Below, piece by piece: positions 8,088-16,648 of a DNA stretch of 41,108 nucleotides (positions are counted from its first letter, which is position 1; the number at the start of each line of letters is the position of its first letter). Under the pieces are notes generated by a model. The model did not search any database and had not been told where the DNA came from. It saw nothing but the letters and a program-made list of their open reading frames with translations. The DNA lies in assembly GCA_903970145.1 (NCBI GenBank), contig CAJCHO010000121.1:1-41108 (forward strand). The letters run 5' to 3'. This DNA comes from Mycobacteriaceae bacterium. GTDB taxonomy: Bacteria; Pseudomonadota; Gammaproteobacteria; Burkholderiales; Burkholderiaceae_D. A program made the translations under genes and the position numbers.

Positions 8088-8999
8088 GTGGCAGCGAGCG
8101 TCACGGCTGGTCAATTCGCCGAGCTCGGGAACGGCATTCGCCTGCATTACGCCAGCGCCGGGGTTCCCGGCCGGCCACTGATGCTGTTTCTGCATGGTTT
8201 TCCCGAGGCGTGGTTCGAGTGGCAGGACCAACTTGAGGAGTTCGGCACGGATCACTTTGCCGTGGCGCCGGATCTGCGCGGCTTTAATCTGTCTTCGCAG
8301 CCGGTGGGGGTCGAGAACTATCGCGCAAGGCTGATCCTCGACGATCTGCGTCGTTTCATCGGACTGCTCGGTTACGAACACGCGATCGTCGTCGCGCATG
8401 ACTGGGGTGGCGCTGTCGCGTGGAATCTTGCGATCTTCTTGCCGCAGCTGGTCGAGCGACTCCTGATCATCAACTCCCCGCATCCCTATCAGTTCATGCG
8501 TGCGCTGGCTGGCGATCCCGCCCAGCAGGCCGCCTCACAATACATGAATTGGCTGCGCAAGCCGGGCAGTGAAGGTGCGCTACTTGAACACGATTGCCAG
8601 CTGCTTGACGGCATGTTTATCGGCAATGGTCAGGCCGATAGCCAGTGGTATACACCAGCCGTGCGCGAGCGCTACCACACCATGTGGCGCCAGAACGCCA
8701 GCGGCAGCGCCGTAGCGATGCAGGGTGCGGTCAACTATTACCGCTCCTCGCCGGCGCGCCCACCACTTGAAGGCGAAACAATCACTTTCGACGGAAAACC
8801 TGGCGACTGGACGCTGCGCGTTCCGGTACGCGTGATCTGGGGCGAGGCGGACATTGCGCTCTTGCCGGTGCTCCTCGAGGATCTCGAGCTGGTGTGTCCG
8901 GACCTTCACGTCACGCGGATTGCACAAGGTACGCACTGGATCATTCACCAGATGCCGGCGCGCGTGAACGCGCTTTTGCGTGGCTACCTTTCAAACTAG
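8088..8999 (+). CDS. Alpha/beta hydrolase, epoxide hydrolase-like
   Basis: Alpha/beta-hydrolase of 303 residues. The nucleophile elbow HDWGG (104-108) has Asp105 rather than Ser, and HGFPE (36-40) forms the oxyanion hole, the combination seen in epoxide hydrolases and haloalkane dehalogenases. The likely acid is D255 (WGEAD) and the base is H283 (GTHW). A cap region (about 145-215) contains a tyrosine-bearing segment (QGAVNYYRS) typical of epoxide hydrolases, whose cap tyrosines activate the epoxide. The GTG start lies two bases after the SDR stop. Epoxide hydrolysis is the best guess; dehalogenation is possible. Confidence 0.88.
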   Translation: MAASVTAGQFAELGNGIRLHYASAGVPGRPLMLFLHGFPEAWFEWQDQLEEFGTDHFAVAPDLRGFNLSSQPVGVENYRARLILDDLRRFIGLLGYEHAIVVAHDWGGAVAWNLAIFLPQLVERLLIINSPHPYQFMRALAGDPAQQAASQYMNWLRKPGSEGALLEHDCQLLDGMFIGNGQADSQWYTPAVRERYHTMWRQNASGSAVAMQGAVNYYRSSPARPPLEGETITFDGKPGDWTLRVPVRVIWGEADIALLPVLLEDLELVCPDLHVTRIAQGTHWIIHQMPARVNALLRGYLSN

Positions 9000-9009
9000 A
9001 GGGATCCAT

Positions 9010-9711
9010 TTGGGCGCAATTTTTCTCGTGCGGCATGGTCAGGCGGCGTTCGGCACCGAGGACTATGACAGGCTCACCGAAGTCGGCCACCGCCAGGGCC
9101 GATTGCTCGGTGAATATTTTGTCCGGCGCGGGATATCATTTTCGGCGCTCATGCGCGGCACCCTGCGTCGCCACTCCGAGACGGCCGATGCAATTCTTGA
9201 GGGCATGGGTGAATTGGCTGCGCGTGAGCACCTAGTTGCGCGTGAACTGACTGGCTTGAACGAATACAATCCCGACGCTCTGGTCGCTGCCTATCAGGGC
9301 CAGGCACTGGTCCCCAGTGGCGCTACTCGCGACCGCGATCCAGCAGTCATGCGCGAGCACTTTCGCATTCTGCGCGCGGCGCTACTCGCCTGGGCGCGCG
9401 GCGAGACCAGGCCCGCCAACATGCCCGATTGGGTTTCCTTCCAGGCGGGCGCTGTGGCCGCCCTGATCGAGGCACGCGAGCAGTATCCAAACGACAATGT
9501 CCTGATTGTCAGTTCCGGCGGCCCGATCTCGGCTGCAGTCAGTGCCGCGCTCGACGCTCCGGCACATACTGCGATCGAGCTGAACCTGCGCACCCGCAAC
9601 AGTTCGGTGAGCGAGTTCGCGAGCACTGCCAAGCGCCACCAGTTGGTCGGTTTCAATAGCGTGGCGCATCTTGAGACGGTCGACGAGTTCGCCCTGGTCA
9701 CCTACGCCTAG
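9010..9711 (+). CDS. Histidine phosphatase (phosphoglycerate mutase-like) protein
   Basis: Histidine phosphatase superfamily protein of 233 residues. The phosphate-binding LVRHG is at residues 6-10, so H9 is the phospho-accepting histidine, and E80-region and R55-region residues follow. Where most family members have a second catalytic histidine (VSHGG), this protein reads IVSSGGP (residues 166-172), so that histidine appears replaced by serine. The TTG at 9010 is preferred because AGAGGG lies just upstream (8998-9003) and the RHG motif then falls at the usual distance; an ATG at 8980 would overlap the hydrolase by 20 bases. Substrate unknown. Confidence 0.82.
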   Translation: MGAIFLVRHGQAAFGTEDYDRLTEVGHRQGRLLGEYFVRRGISFSALMRGTLRRHSETADAILEGMGELAAREHLVARELTGLNEYNPDALVAAYQGQALVPSGATRDRDPAVMREHFRILRAALLAWARGETRPANMPDWVSFQAGAVAALIEAREQYPNDNVLIVSSGGPISAAVSAALDAPAHTAIELNLRTRNSSVSEFASTAKRHQLVGFNSVAHLETVDEFALVTYA

Positions 9712-9718
9712 GGATGGC

Positions 9719-10720
9719 ATGAGCCCGACTGATCACGTACGCGCTTCTCTGGATCCACAGATTGCCCAGATACTCGAGCAGGTGCGCAAAGCCGGCCGAC
9801 CGCATTTCTGGCAACTCACCCCGGAACAGGCGCGCGCCAGTTACCGGCGTGCGGCACCCGTGCTTGAAATCGCGCCAGCACGCATGGCAAGAGTGGAGGA
9901 TTTTTCGATTCGCGCGCGCGACGACTATGCCTTGCCGGTGCGGCTCTACGTACCAGAGGGGGTGGCGCCGCTTGTTCCTGCGCCTTTGCTCATCTACCTG
10001 CATGGTGGCGGATTTACGGTGGGCGATCTGGAGACGCATGACGCGGTATGTCGAATGTTCGCTCTGCGCAGCGCCTGTCTGGTACTTGCGATTGACTATC
10101 GTCTCGGGCCGGAGCATCGCTTTCCCTGCGCGGTGGACGATGCGTGGGACGCGTTTCACTGGGCTTTTGGCAATGCGGCGCACCTCGGTGCGGACCCGCA
10201 ACGCATCGCCATCGGCGGCGACAGTGCCGGCGGCACGCTGGCGACGGTAACGGCGCTGCGCGCGCGCGACCACGGTATGCGACTGGTACAGCAGGTCCTG
10301 ATCTATCCGGGATGCGCCTTGCATCTCAGAGACGGATCGCGCCGCACCAATGGCTCGGGCTATCTGCTCGATACGCCAACCATCGACTGGTTTTTCTCCA
10401 ACTACTTTGCCGATGACGCCCAGCGCGATGACTGGCGCTTCGCGCCGCTCGACGGCGCGGGTCGACCGCCCCTTGCGGGCGTGGCACCGGCATGCATAGT
10501 CGTCGCAGGCTATGATCCCCTCTATGATGAGGGGGTGGCCTATGCGCGCGCGCTGGAGCAGGCGCAGGTTGCTGTTAGCCTCCTTGATTATCCCGGCATG
10601 ATCCACGGATTCTTCAATTTTGGCGGCGCAGTAGCGGTAGCGAGGACTGCGCATGAGGAAGTCGCGGCGACTCTTGCCGCGGCCTTTCTGACCGGAGACG
10701 CTGCGCATGGCAATCGGTGA
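9719..10720 (+). CDS. Alpha/beta hydrolase of the hormone-sensitive lipase family
   Basis: Carboxylic-ester hydrolase of 333 residues. HGGGF at 95-99 is the HSL-family oxyanion motif, GDSAGG at 167-172 contains nucleophile S169, and the acid and base are D266 (AGYDPLYDEG) and H296 (MIHGF). An N-terminal cap of about 50 residues precedes the core, as in bacterial type IV esterases. The ATG at 9719 follows the phosphatase stop by seven bases; a longer in-frame start lies inside the previous gene. The last 14 bases overlap the YbgC-like gene, pointing to coupled translation. Probably acts on short-chain acyl esters. Confidence 0.9.
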   Translation: MSPTDHVRASLDPQIAQILEQVRKAGRPHFWQLTPEQARASYRRAAPVLEIAPARMARVEDFSIRARDDYALPVRLYVPEGVAPLVPAPLLIYLHGGGFTVGDLETHDAVCRMFALRSACLVLAIDYRLGPEHRFPCAVDDAWDAFHWAFGNAAHLGADPQRIAIGGDSAGGTLATVTALRARDHGMRLVQQVLIYPGCALHLRDGSRRTNGSGYLLDTPTIDWFFSNYFADDAQRDDWRFAPLDGAGRPPLAGVAPACIVVAGYDPLYDEGVAYARALEQAQVAVSLLDYPGMIHGFFNFGGAVAVARTAHEEVAATLAAAFLTGDAAHGNR

Positions 10721-11153
10721 TTTCAGCTTTTTCCATACCCTGCGGGTCCGTTGGGCCGAGGCGGACATGCAAGGGGTGGTGTTTAATGGTCACTACCTGA
10801 CCTACTTCGATGTCGGATTTACCGAGTACTGGCGCGCCAGTGGCCTGGAGGGGCCGCTTGATCAGGCCGCTGCAGGCAAGGAACTGTTCGCTCGCAAATC
10901 CAGCATCGAGTACCTTGCGCCGGCACGCTTTGACGATATGCTTGATATCTATGTGCGGTGCGCGCGCCTGGGTAATTCAAGCATGGGGATGTTGATCGAG
11001 ATTCATCGCCAGGCCCCCGGTGCAGCGCAACACCTGATCTCCGGAGAACTCGTTTACGTGTATGCCGACACGGCCGCGCGACGCGCGGCACGCCTGCCCG
11101 ATTCATGGCGCGCCACGCTGGCGCGCTTTGAGAAGACAGCGATCGCGCAATGA
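10707..11153 (+). CDS. Acyl-CoA thioesterase, YbgC/4HBT type
   Basis: Single hotdog domain of 148 residues. The N-terminal RVRWAEADMQGVVFNGHYLTYFD matches the YbgC/4-hydroxybenzoyl-CoA thioesterase signature, with the Asp of EADMQG (D20) as the expected catalytic residue. It is the second thioesterase in this block. The start overlaps the HSL esterase and its stop shares ATGA with the following GNAT gene, so the three are likely one translational unit. The cell location is expected to be cytoplasmic. Acyl chain preference cannot be deduced. Confidence 0.88.
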   Translation: MAIGDFSFFHTLRVRWAEADMQGVVFNGHYLTYFDVGFTEYWRASGLEGPLDQAAAGKELFARKSSIEYLAPARFDDMLDIYVRCARLGNSSMGMLIEIHRQAPGAAQHLISGELVYVYADTAARRAARLPDSWRATLARFEKTAIAQ

Positions 11154-11578
11154 GCGGCGCGGTCCGCCTCACCCTGCAGCAGTGGTGGCAAGCACGCGAC
11201 GCGGCGCGCGCGGTGCGCTACCAGGTATTTTGCGTCGAACAGAAGATCCCGGTTGAGCTCGAGTGGGACGACAAGGACGAATCCTCGCGCCACTGCCTTG
11301 CCTTTGCCGCATCCGGGGAATGCGTCGGTACCGGGCGCCTCTTGCCCGATGGCCACATCGGGCGCATGGCGGTACTCGCGGACTGGCGCGGGCAGGGTGT
11401 CGGCGGCGCCATGCTCGAAACCCTGATCGATTGCGCCCGCGAGCTCGGGCATCCCAGCGTGGTCCTCAACTCCCAGGCGGATGCGGTCGAATTCTATCTG
11501 GCACATGGCTTCGCGCCTGAGGGCGAACCCTATCAGGAAGCCGGCATCCCTCATCTCACCATGCGCCGCGTCTTGTGA
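11150..11578 (+). CDS. GNAT family N-acetyltransferase
   Basis: GNAT-fold acetyltransferase of 142 residues. Acetyl-CoA binding motif A is IGRMAVLADWRGQGVGGAML (about residues 63-82). The N-terminal RYQVFCVEQKIPVELEWD segment is like those of the YjcF/ElaA-like group of small GNATs, and LAHGF and GIPHL close the fold. It overlaps the preceding thioesterase by four bases and is probably the last gene of the plus-strand accessory series. Acceptor substrate unknown. Confidence 0.86.
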   Translation: MSGAVRLTLQQWWQARDAARAVRYQVFCVEQKIPVELEWDDKDESSRHCLAFAASGECVGTGRLLPDGHIGRMAVLADWRGQGVGGAMLETLIDCARELGHPSVVLNSQADAVEFYLAHGFAPEGEPYQEAGIPHLTMRRVL

Positions 11579-11618
11579 GCTTGCTTCGCGGCGCCGCACT
11601 TTTTGGCCACACGGGCCC

Positions 11619-12851
11619 GTGACGCAGGCAGCCGGTCAATACGCCGCCAGCCCCGCAGCACAGCGTGTCGTGCTGCTTGATGTGCTGCGCGGTTTCGCGC
11701 TTCTGGGCATCATCCAGGTCAACTGGATTGCCTACTTCAATGGTTTGCGACCGAGCTCGACCGTGCTCACGAGCAGCTCGGAAGCTCTGGACGTGCTCGC
11801 CTGGGCCTGGCAATCGCTTTTCGTCGAGGGCAAGTTCTATCCGATATTTGCCTTCCTGTTCGGCTACGGCTTTTGCCTGCAATGGCGCGCGCTCGAACGC
11901 CGGGCGATCGCGGTGCGTCCGCTGCTCGCACGCAGATTTGTCTGGTTACTCGTCATCGGCATCCTGCACGGCACACTGCTTTACTTTGGCGACATCCTGA
12001 CGCTCTACGCTCTGGCGGGCCTTGTCCTGGTTGCGCAGGGCCTCGGTTCGCGCGCCGAGGCTCTGCGCATGTGTGCCTTCTGGGCGGTAGTCAGCCTGGC
12101 TTTGGCCGTCCTTGATGCGGTCACTGCAACGAGCCTTGCTTTCGGCACGGCAACAGTGAGTCCATTTTCACCGGGGATCTGGGAAGGTCTCGCGCTCGGG
12201 GCCCATGGCCAGCTCGTTCTGGTGGCAAGCGCCCGCGAGGCCTTTCTCGTGCACCTTGGCTGGTATCTGGAATCGATGCGCCAAGGCAGTTTCATTTTCC
12301 TGCCGCAGATCCTGCTCTTCATGTCCCTTGGCGTGAGCGCAGCGCATATGGGAGTCTTGCAGCATCCGCGCTTGTATCGCGTGTTCTGGACGAGATTACT
12401 CTGGATCGCCGCCACTTTCGGCCTTGCCGTGAATCTTGCCTACACCTGGTTCGGATGGCTTGCGGTCTTTGGTCCACGACCCGAACAGGCACAGGCGGTA
12501 GCGAGTTGTCTCTACGATTTCGTGGCGCTGCTTTGCCCGCTCTACATCGTCCTGTGCATCCGGCTCGTGCGTCTGCGCGTTCTCTCGAAACTGGTGGCAG
12601 CGCTCGCCGCCAGCGGCAAGCTCGCGCTGAGCAACTATCTCGGGCAGTCGCTATTCATGCTCGTGGCATTTTTCTTCTTCGCCAAGTCACGCGGCCCGGG
12701 CTGGCATGTCTATGAACTGACTGTCAGCGGCTTACTCGTTGCGGTCCTGCAGATTGTGGTGGCACCGATCTATCTGCGGCGATTTCCGAGCGGTCCGGCA
12801 GAGCACCTGTGGCGTCTCTATACCTATCGTCACATTAAGCGACAATCCTGA
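11619..12851 (+). CDS. DUF418 domain membrane protein (YeiB-like)
   Basis: Polytopic inner-membrane protein of 410 residues, with about eight to ten hydrophobic helices. The N-terminal VVLLDVLRGFALLGI is typical of the YeiB/DUF418 group, which is related to acyltransferase-3-like membrane proteins, and the C-terminal half (GKLALSNYLGQS, then SGPAEHLWR) is the DUF418 domain. The GTG at 11619 is chosen since it places the first helix about 20 residues from the N-terminus; no strong ribosome site is visible. The last 17 bases overlap the convergent NRDE gene. The function of this family is not settled; transport or modification of an envelope component is possible. Confidence 0.87.
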   Translation: MTQAAGQYAASPAAQRVVLLDVLRGFALLGIIQVNWIAYFNGLRPSSTVLTSSSEALDVLAWAWQSLFVEGKFYPIFAFLFGYGFCLQWRALERRAIAVRPLLARRFVWLLVIGILHGTLLYFGDILTLYALAGLVLVAQGLGSRAEALRMCAFWAVVSLALAVLDAVTATSLAFGTATVSPFSPGIWEGLALGAHGQLVLVASAREAFLVHLGWYLESMRQGSFIFLPQILLFMSLGVSAAHMGVLQHPRLYRVFWTRLLWIAATFGLAVNLAYTWFGWLAVFGPRPEQAQAVASCLYDFVALLCPLYIVLCIRLVRLRVLSKLVAALAASGKLALSNYLGQSLFMLVAFFFFAKSRGPGWHVYELTVSGLLVAVLQIVVAPIYLRRFPSGPAEHLWRLYTYRHIKRQS

Positions 12852-13638
12852 AGGCTTCGGCGCGCTCGCTGCTTGTGCCATCTTCGGCGAAGCTGCGCTC
12901 GCTAAATTGCAAGTCACCTGTGTAGCTGCATGTAAGCACGCTCGAGGAACGAGTTCCATAGCCGGGCAAACGTACGAAAATTGGCGCGAGGCTGCGTTCA
13001 AGCTCGGGCGAGACTCCGGTCACAGGCAGGCTCTGCTGGGACGGAACTTCACGGTCTCTCAGGAGTTCGAACAGGCGTTCTACTAGGGCGCGATCGTCGG
13101 GCAGATCGAGCAGCTTGGCAAGCGTTGTTCGGGCTCGCTCGACCTTGGGCCAGGGGTCGCCAAAGCGGCCATTGGAGACCGCGTAGACGCCTGGCGCAAG
13201 CTGGTGCGCCGGTGTTTGCTCGCGAGTTTGGTCGCGATTGCTGGCCAGCCAGAGCCCGGCGTGGGCGCTCCCCAGGCCATCGGCTAGGATCAGGCTGTAG
13301 CCATTGAACTGGTCGCGCCGTTGCCACAGGGATTGCAGGTAGTCGTTCGCGTCGTCCGTCTGCGTAAGAAAGTCGGCTACCAGCCGACCCCGCGAGTTGG
13401 CATCGCCGCGCCGCGCCGCCGCCGCTTCGCGAAAATTGGTGACGGCCGCCAATCTGCCCGAACGCGCGACGCCAAGCCAGGTCCCGCCGGCCTCCTCATC
13501 TCGCCCGCCGAGCACATCCGGCTCGCCAGCCCACCAAGCAAGCGCCGTGCTCGGTCGGGCAAAGTACTCATCGCGGTTCCCGGCGAGTATCAGCTGGTGG
13601 CGTGCGTGACAGCGCCAGGCGAAGGCGACCAGACACAT
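12835..13638 (-). CDS. NRDE family protein (TANGO2-like)
   Basis: A 267-residue protein of the NRDE family, named for the Asn-Arg-Asp-Glu motif, visible here as GNRDEYF at about residues 20-26. MCLVAFAW at the N-terminus, GGRDEEAGGTWLGV and LAAVTNFRE are also family hallmarks; the N-terminal Cys2 resembles Ntn-hydrolases. The eukaryotic relative TANGO2 has been linked to haem and lipid handling; the bacterial role is not established. The start overlaps the stop of DUF4936 by one base (TGATG), and the stop region overlaps the convergent DUF418 gene. Confidence 0.9.
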   Translation of the reverse strand: MCLVAFAWRCHARHQLILAGNRDEYFARPSTALAWWAGEPDVLGGRDEEAGGTWLGVARSGRLAAVTNFREAAAARRGDANSRGRLVADFLTQTDDANDYLQSLWQRRDQFNGYSLILADGLGSAHAGLWLASNRDQTREQTPAHQLAPGVYAVSNGRFGDPWPKVERARTTLAKLLDLPDDRALVERLFELLRDREVPSQQSLPVTGVSPELERSLAPIFVRLPGYGTRSSSVLTCSYTGDLQFSERSFAEDGTSSERAEAFRIVA

Positions 13639-13928
13639 CAGGGGACGGTGTCGAGAGCAACAAAGTGCTCGGTGTGGCGCGCGCCAGCAATCAAATCGGC
13701 CAATCCATGGAGCGCAACGAGCTCAGTCAGATAAGTCTCCAGGCCGTCGGGCGCGTCGCGATAGACTTCCATCCAGGTCTCAATGCCGGTCGCGTCCGCC
13801 TGCGGCCGACGCCGCAATTCCGCGCGCGATCCGCTGAACCGCGACACGTCGGCCTGAATTGCGGCAACAACCCGTAGCGTCGCCTCGCGCGTGGCGCAGG
13901 GCACCTTGTAATAGATGTACAGATCCAC
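13638..13928 (-). CDS. DUF4936 family protein
   Basis: Small 96-residue protein resembling the DUF4936 family of betaproteobacteria. MDLYIYYKVP at the start and the ETWMEVYRDAP segment suggest a ferredoxin-like alpha/beta fold. It begins with GTG directly after the ygfZ stop codon with no gap, and its stop overlaps the NRDE start, so translation of the three is almost certainly coupled. No catalytic motif is visible and the function is unknown; position next to ygfZ hints at a shared house-keeping role. Confidence 0.82.
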   Translation of the reverse strand: MDLYIYYKVPCATREATLRVVAAIQADVSRFSGSRAELRRRPQADATGIETWMEVYRDAPDGLETYLTELVALHGLADLIAGARHTEHFVALDTVP

Positions 13929-14912
13929 TCAGAGCTTGGGACGCACGAAGACTTCGTTGTCCGGCAGCCGGTAGGGCAGCTCGCGAGGCGCGAGCGCGAG
14001 TCCACTTGGACTGCCTACCCGCAAGTCCCCCTGGGCATGATTGAGCAGAATCTCGCACAAGAGCTCCTGGCCAGCCGCCGGCGCCAGGGCCGCTGCCACG
14101 ACCGAGCCTATCGCCTGGGCGCCGGGCTCGCGCGCATCGAAGACGTCCTGGCCGGCCTGAGCGGCAGGGTCGATTACCTCGGTTGCAAACCGCAGGGTGC
14201 GGCGCTTGAGCTTGCCCAGATATTGACTGCGCGCGACGACCTCCTGACCCGGATAGCAGCCCTTCTTGAAGTCGACTCCGCCGAGGACCTCGAGGTTAAC
14301 CATCTGCGGTACGAACAGGTCCTGCGTAGCCAAGGCGATCCACGGCAGACCGCTGGCGATGTCCATCCAGCGCCACTCGTCGGGGGCGATCGCCTGCAGG
14401 TGCGGCCTTACCTCGGGAGCCGGCAGATCGCGTGCCTGAATCAGCAGGCAGCGTGGCTCGGGACCGGGGCCTGGCATGCCGATCCAGAGCGCCTTTTCGC
14501 GAGCCGCGAGAGGGAAGGGCCTGGAATCGCTGGACAGCGGCAGCGCCTCGCCTGTCGGGTTTGCGCTCGCCTTGAATCCTTGCAGCCGGTATTTTCTGCC
14601 GGTGTCTCGCACCACAAGCTTCGAGCGCAGGACATACATCGAGAGTCGCTTGGAAAAAGCGCCGGCCAGATCAGCACTAAGGACGAGATAGTGGGCAGCG
14701 GTGTCGCGCCACAGGAGTCCGCTTGCCAGGAGGCGACCTTTGGGCGAGCAGTAGCCAAAGGCGCGTGCCTGGTCATCTTCGAGGTGGGAAACGTCGCAGG
14801 TCAGCTGGGCGTGCAGGAAACTGGCGGCGTCCGGACCGGTCACCTCGATTACGCCGAGGTGGTCCAGTTCGTCGGTCGGCTGGGCGGTGGCAAGGATAGG
14901 GGCAGGGTTCAA
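13929..14912 (-). CDS. ygfZ: Folate-binding Fe-S cluster protein YgfZ
   Basis: Folate-binding protein of 327 residues related to the glycine cleavage T-protein; YgfZ supports assembly or repair of some iron-sulfur enzymes. The signature K-G-C-Y-P-G-Q-E is at residues 217-224, with Cys219 the conserved functional cysteine. The N-terminal GVIEVTGPDAASFLHAQLT region is typical. It heads a tight minus-strand operon with DUF4936 and NRDE and diverges from mltG, the usual betaproteobacterial arrangement. Confidence 0.94.
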   Translation of the reverse strand: MNPAPILATAQPTDELDHLGVIEVTGPDAASFLHAQLTCDVSHLEDDQARAFGYCSPKGRLLASGLLWRDTAAHYLVLSADLAGAFSKRLSMYVLRSKLVVRDTGRKYRLQGFKASANPTGEALPLSSDSRPFPLAAREKALWIGMPGPGPEPRCLLIQARDLPAPEVRPHLQAIAPDEWRWMDIASGLPWIALATQDLFVPQMVNLEVLGGVDFKKGCYPGQEVVARSQYLGKLKRRTLRFATEVIDPAAQAGQDVFDAREPGAQAIGSVVAAALAPAAGQELLCEILLNHAQGDLRVGSPSGLALAPRELPYRLPDNEVFVRPKL

Positions 14913-14977
14913 AGGGCTCGATTCCGGGGCAGGAAATTACGCGCTGGCACCTGGCCGATCGCGCGACACTGAGCAGG

Positions 14978-14983
14978 TATTAT
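14978..14983 (+). promoter_or_regulatory. mltG: Candidate -10 element for mltG
   Basis: TATTAT in the 98-base divergent gap between ygfZ and mltG matches five of six -10 positions and lies 28 bases before the mltG start codon. No convincing -35 hexamer is present at 16-18 bases, so this is only a tentative promoter. Confidence 0.25.
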
Positions 14984-15010
14984 AGGCAGTCTCGAATTTC
15001 GCACCGATTC

Positions 15011-16000
15011 ATGCGTCTGGTTCGCCTTACTCTCTATTGCCTGGTTCTGCTGATTGCCGGCCTCGCCTGGCTGTTCTGGTGGGCGGCACAGCCACTGGCC
15101 CTGCGTGCGCCGAGCCTCGAATTTACCATCGCGCCTGGCTCGTCCCTGCGCTCGATCGTCCACACCATCAGCGACGCCGGGGTGCCGGCACCCGGTGCCG
15201 CGCTCTACCTCTTGGCGCGCCTCGAAGGTCGCTCCGCGCGCCTGCAAGCCGGGACCTATGCGGTCACCACAGCGACGACACCCGACAGCCTTCTGGACAA
15301 GCTCGAGAAGGGAGACGTGGTACTGATCGAGCTCGTCGTCCCGGAGGGCTGGACCTTTCATCAACTGCGGGCAGCAATCGCCGCCGACAAGGATCTGCGC
15401 CAGACCCTGTCGGGGGTGAGCGACGCCGAGCTGCTCAAGTCGCTTGGTGCGAGCGAAGATTCACCCGAAGGACTGTTCTCACCCGACACCTATCGCTTCG
15501 CGCGCGGGGCGAGCGACATGGAACTCTACCGGCGCGCCTACCGGGAGCAGCAGCGCCGCCTGGCCGACGCCTGGGCCGCGCGCGCACCGGATCTGCCACT
15601 GGCTTCTGCCTACGAAGCCCTGATACTGGCTTCGATAGTTGAGAAAGAGACAGGACGCGCCGAAGACCGGCCGCTGGTCGCGGCGGTCTTTATCAACCGG
15701 CTGCGCCTTGGCATCGCGCTGCAGACTGATCCGTCGGTCATTTACGGGGTCGGAGCTCGCTACGACGGCAGCTTGCACAAGCGTGACCTGACCACCGATA
15801 CGCCCTATAACACCTATACCCGCACCGGCTTGCCGCCTACGCCGATCGCGCTGCCGGGCGCGGCGGCGCTCGCTGCAGTGCTCAATCCACCGGACAGCCA
15901 GGCGCTGTACTTCGTTGCGCGTGGCGATGGATCTTCGCAATTCTCGGACAATCTCGAAGATCACAATCGCGCCGTGGCGCGCTACCAGAAGGGGCACTGA
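15011..16000 (+). CDS. mltG: Endolytic murein transglycosylase MltG
   Basis: Inner-membrane-anchored lytic transglycosylase (YceG) of 329 residues that cleaves nascent glycan strands and helps end their elongation. One N-terminal helix (about residues 5-27) anchors it, a LysM-like region follows ([13 protein letters not shown]), and the catalytic domain contains [12 protein letters not shown] (205-215) with the conserved catalytic glutamate, [18 protein letters not shown], and [14 protein letters not shown]. The stop overlaps the tmk start (TGATG), as expected for the conserved mltG-tmk pair. Confidence 0.95.
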   Translation: MRLVRLTLYCLVLLIAGLAWLFWWAAQPLALRAPSLEFTIAPGSSLRSIVHTISDAGVPAPGAALYLLARLEGRSARLQAGTYAVTTATTPDSLLDKLEKGDVVLIELVVPEGWTFHQLRAAIAADKDLRQTLSGVSDAELLKSLGASEDSPEGLFSPDTYRFARGASDMELYRRAYREQQRRLADAWAARAPDLPLASAYEALILASIVEKETGRAEDRPLVAAVFINRLRLGIALQTDPSVIYGVGARYDGSLHKRDLTTDTPYNTYTRTGLPPTPIALPGAAALAAVLNPPDSQALYFVARGDGSSQFSDNLEDHNRAVARYQKGH

Positions 16001-16629
16001 TGAGCGCTCGCCGCGCACGCTTCATTACCGTCGAAGGCATCGACGGCGCCGGCAAGAGCACCCACCTCGAGTGGCTGGCCGCACAGTTGCGAGCGCTCGG
16101 CCACAGTCTTCTGGTGAGCCGCGAACCGGGCGGCACCGAGCTTGGCGAGCGCCTGCGTGAACTGGTGCTGCATGCCGATATGGACGTCGAGACCGAGACC
16201 CTGATCATGTTCGCGGCGCGTCGCGAACACATGGCACGGGTGATCCTGCCAGCGCTCGCCGCCGGACAATGGGTGCTGTGTGACCGTTTCAGTGACGCGA
16301 GCTTCGCCTACCAGGGGGGCGGCAAGGGTGTCGCGCATGACAAGCTCTCGACACTCGAGCGCTGGGTGCAGGGCGACTTCGGACCCGATCTGACCCTGCT
16401 GTTTGACATCCCGACCGAGCAGGCGCGGTCGCGCCTGGCCGCGGCACGCAGTCCGGACCGCTTTGAGCGCGAAGGGCAGGCATTTTTTGAGCGGGTGCGT
16501 GACGCCTATCTGAAACGCGCCGCGGCGCAGCCCGAGCGCTTTGTGGTGATCGATGCCTCGCGCGGCATTGAGGCGATTCAGGAGCAGATCGGCGATGAGA
16601 TCCGGCAGCGTTTCACACCTGATGTGTAA
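16000..16629 (+). CDS. tmk: Thymidylate kinase
   Basis: dTMP kinase of 209 residues that phosphorylates dTMP to dTDP in the cytoplasm for dTTP synthesis. The P-loop GIDGAGKST is at 13-21, the substrate-binding [16 protein letters not shown] follows near residues 92-107, and [10 protein letters not shown] and the LID-region arginines (ARSPDRFE) are present. Length is standard. It overlaps mltG by one base and is followed after 19 AT-rich bases by holB. Confidence 0.96.
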   Translation: MSARRARFITVEGIDGAGKSTHLEWLAAQLRALGHSLLVSREPGGTELGERLRELVLHADMDVETETLIMFAARREHMARVILPALAAGQWVLCDRFSDASFAYQGGGKGVAHDKLSTLERWVQGDFGPDLTLLFDIPTEQARSRLAAARSPDRFEREGQAFFERVRDAYLKRAAAQPERFVVIDASRGIEAIQEQIGDEIRQRFTPDV

Positions 16630-16648
16630 TCTTACAATAGTACAATAA

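Noticed and set aside
9698..10768. 356-residue minus-strand open frame opposite the HSL-type esterase
   Set aside because: Translation is Arg-rich and featureless; the plus strand has intact HGGGF and GDSAGG motifs.
14037..14972. 311-residue plus-strand open frame opposite ygfZ
   Set aside because: No motif, and ygfZ on the minus strand has the KGCYPGQE signature and conserved neighbours.
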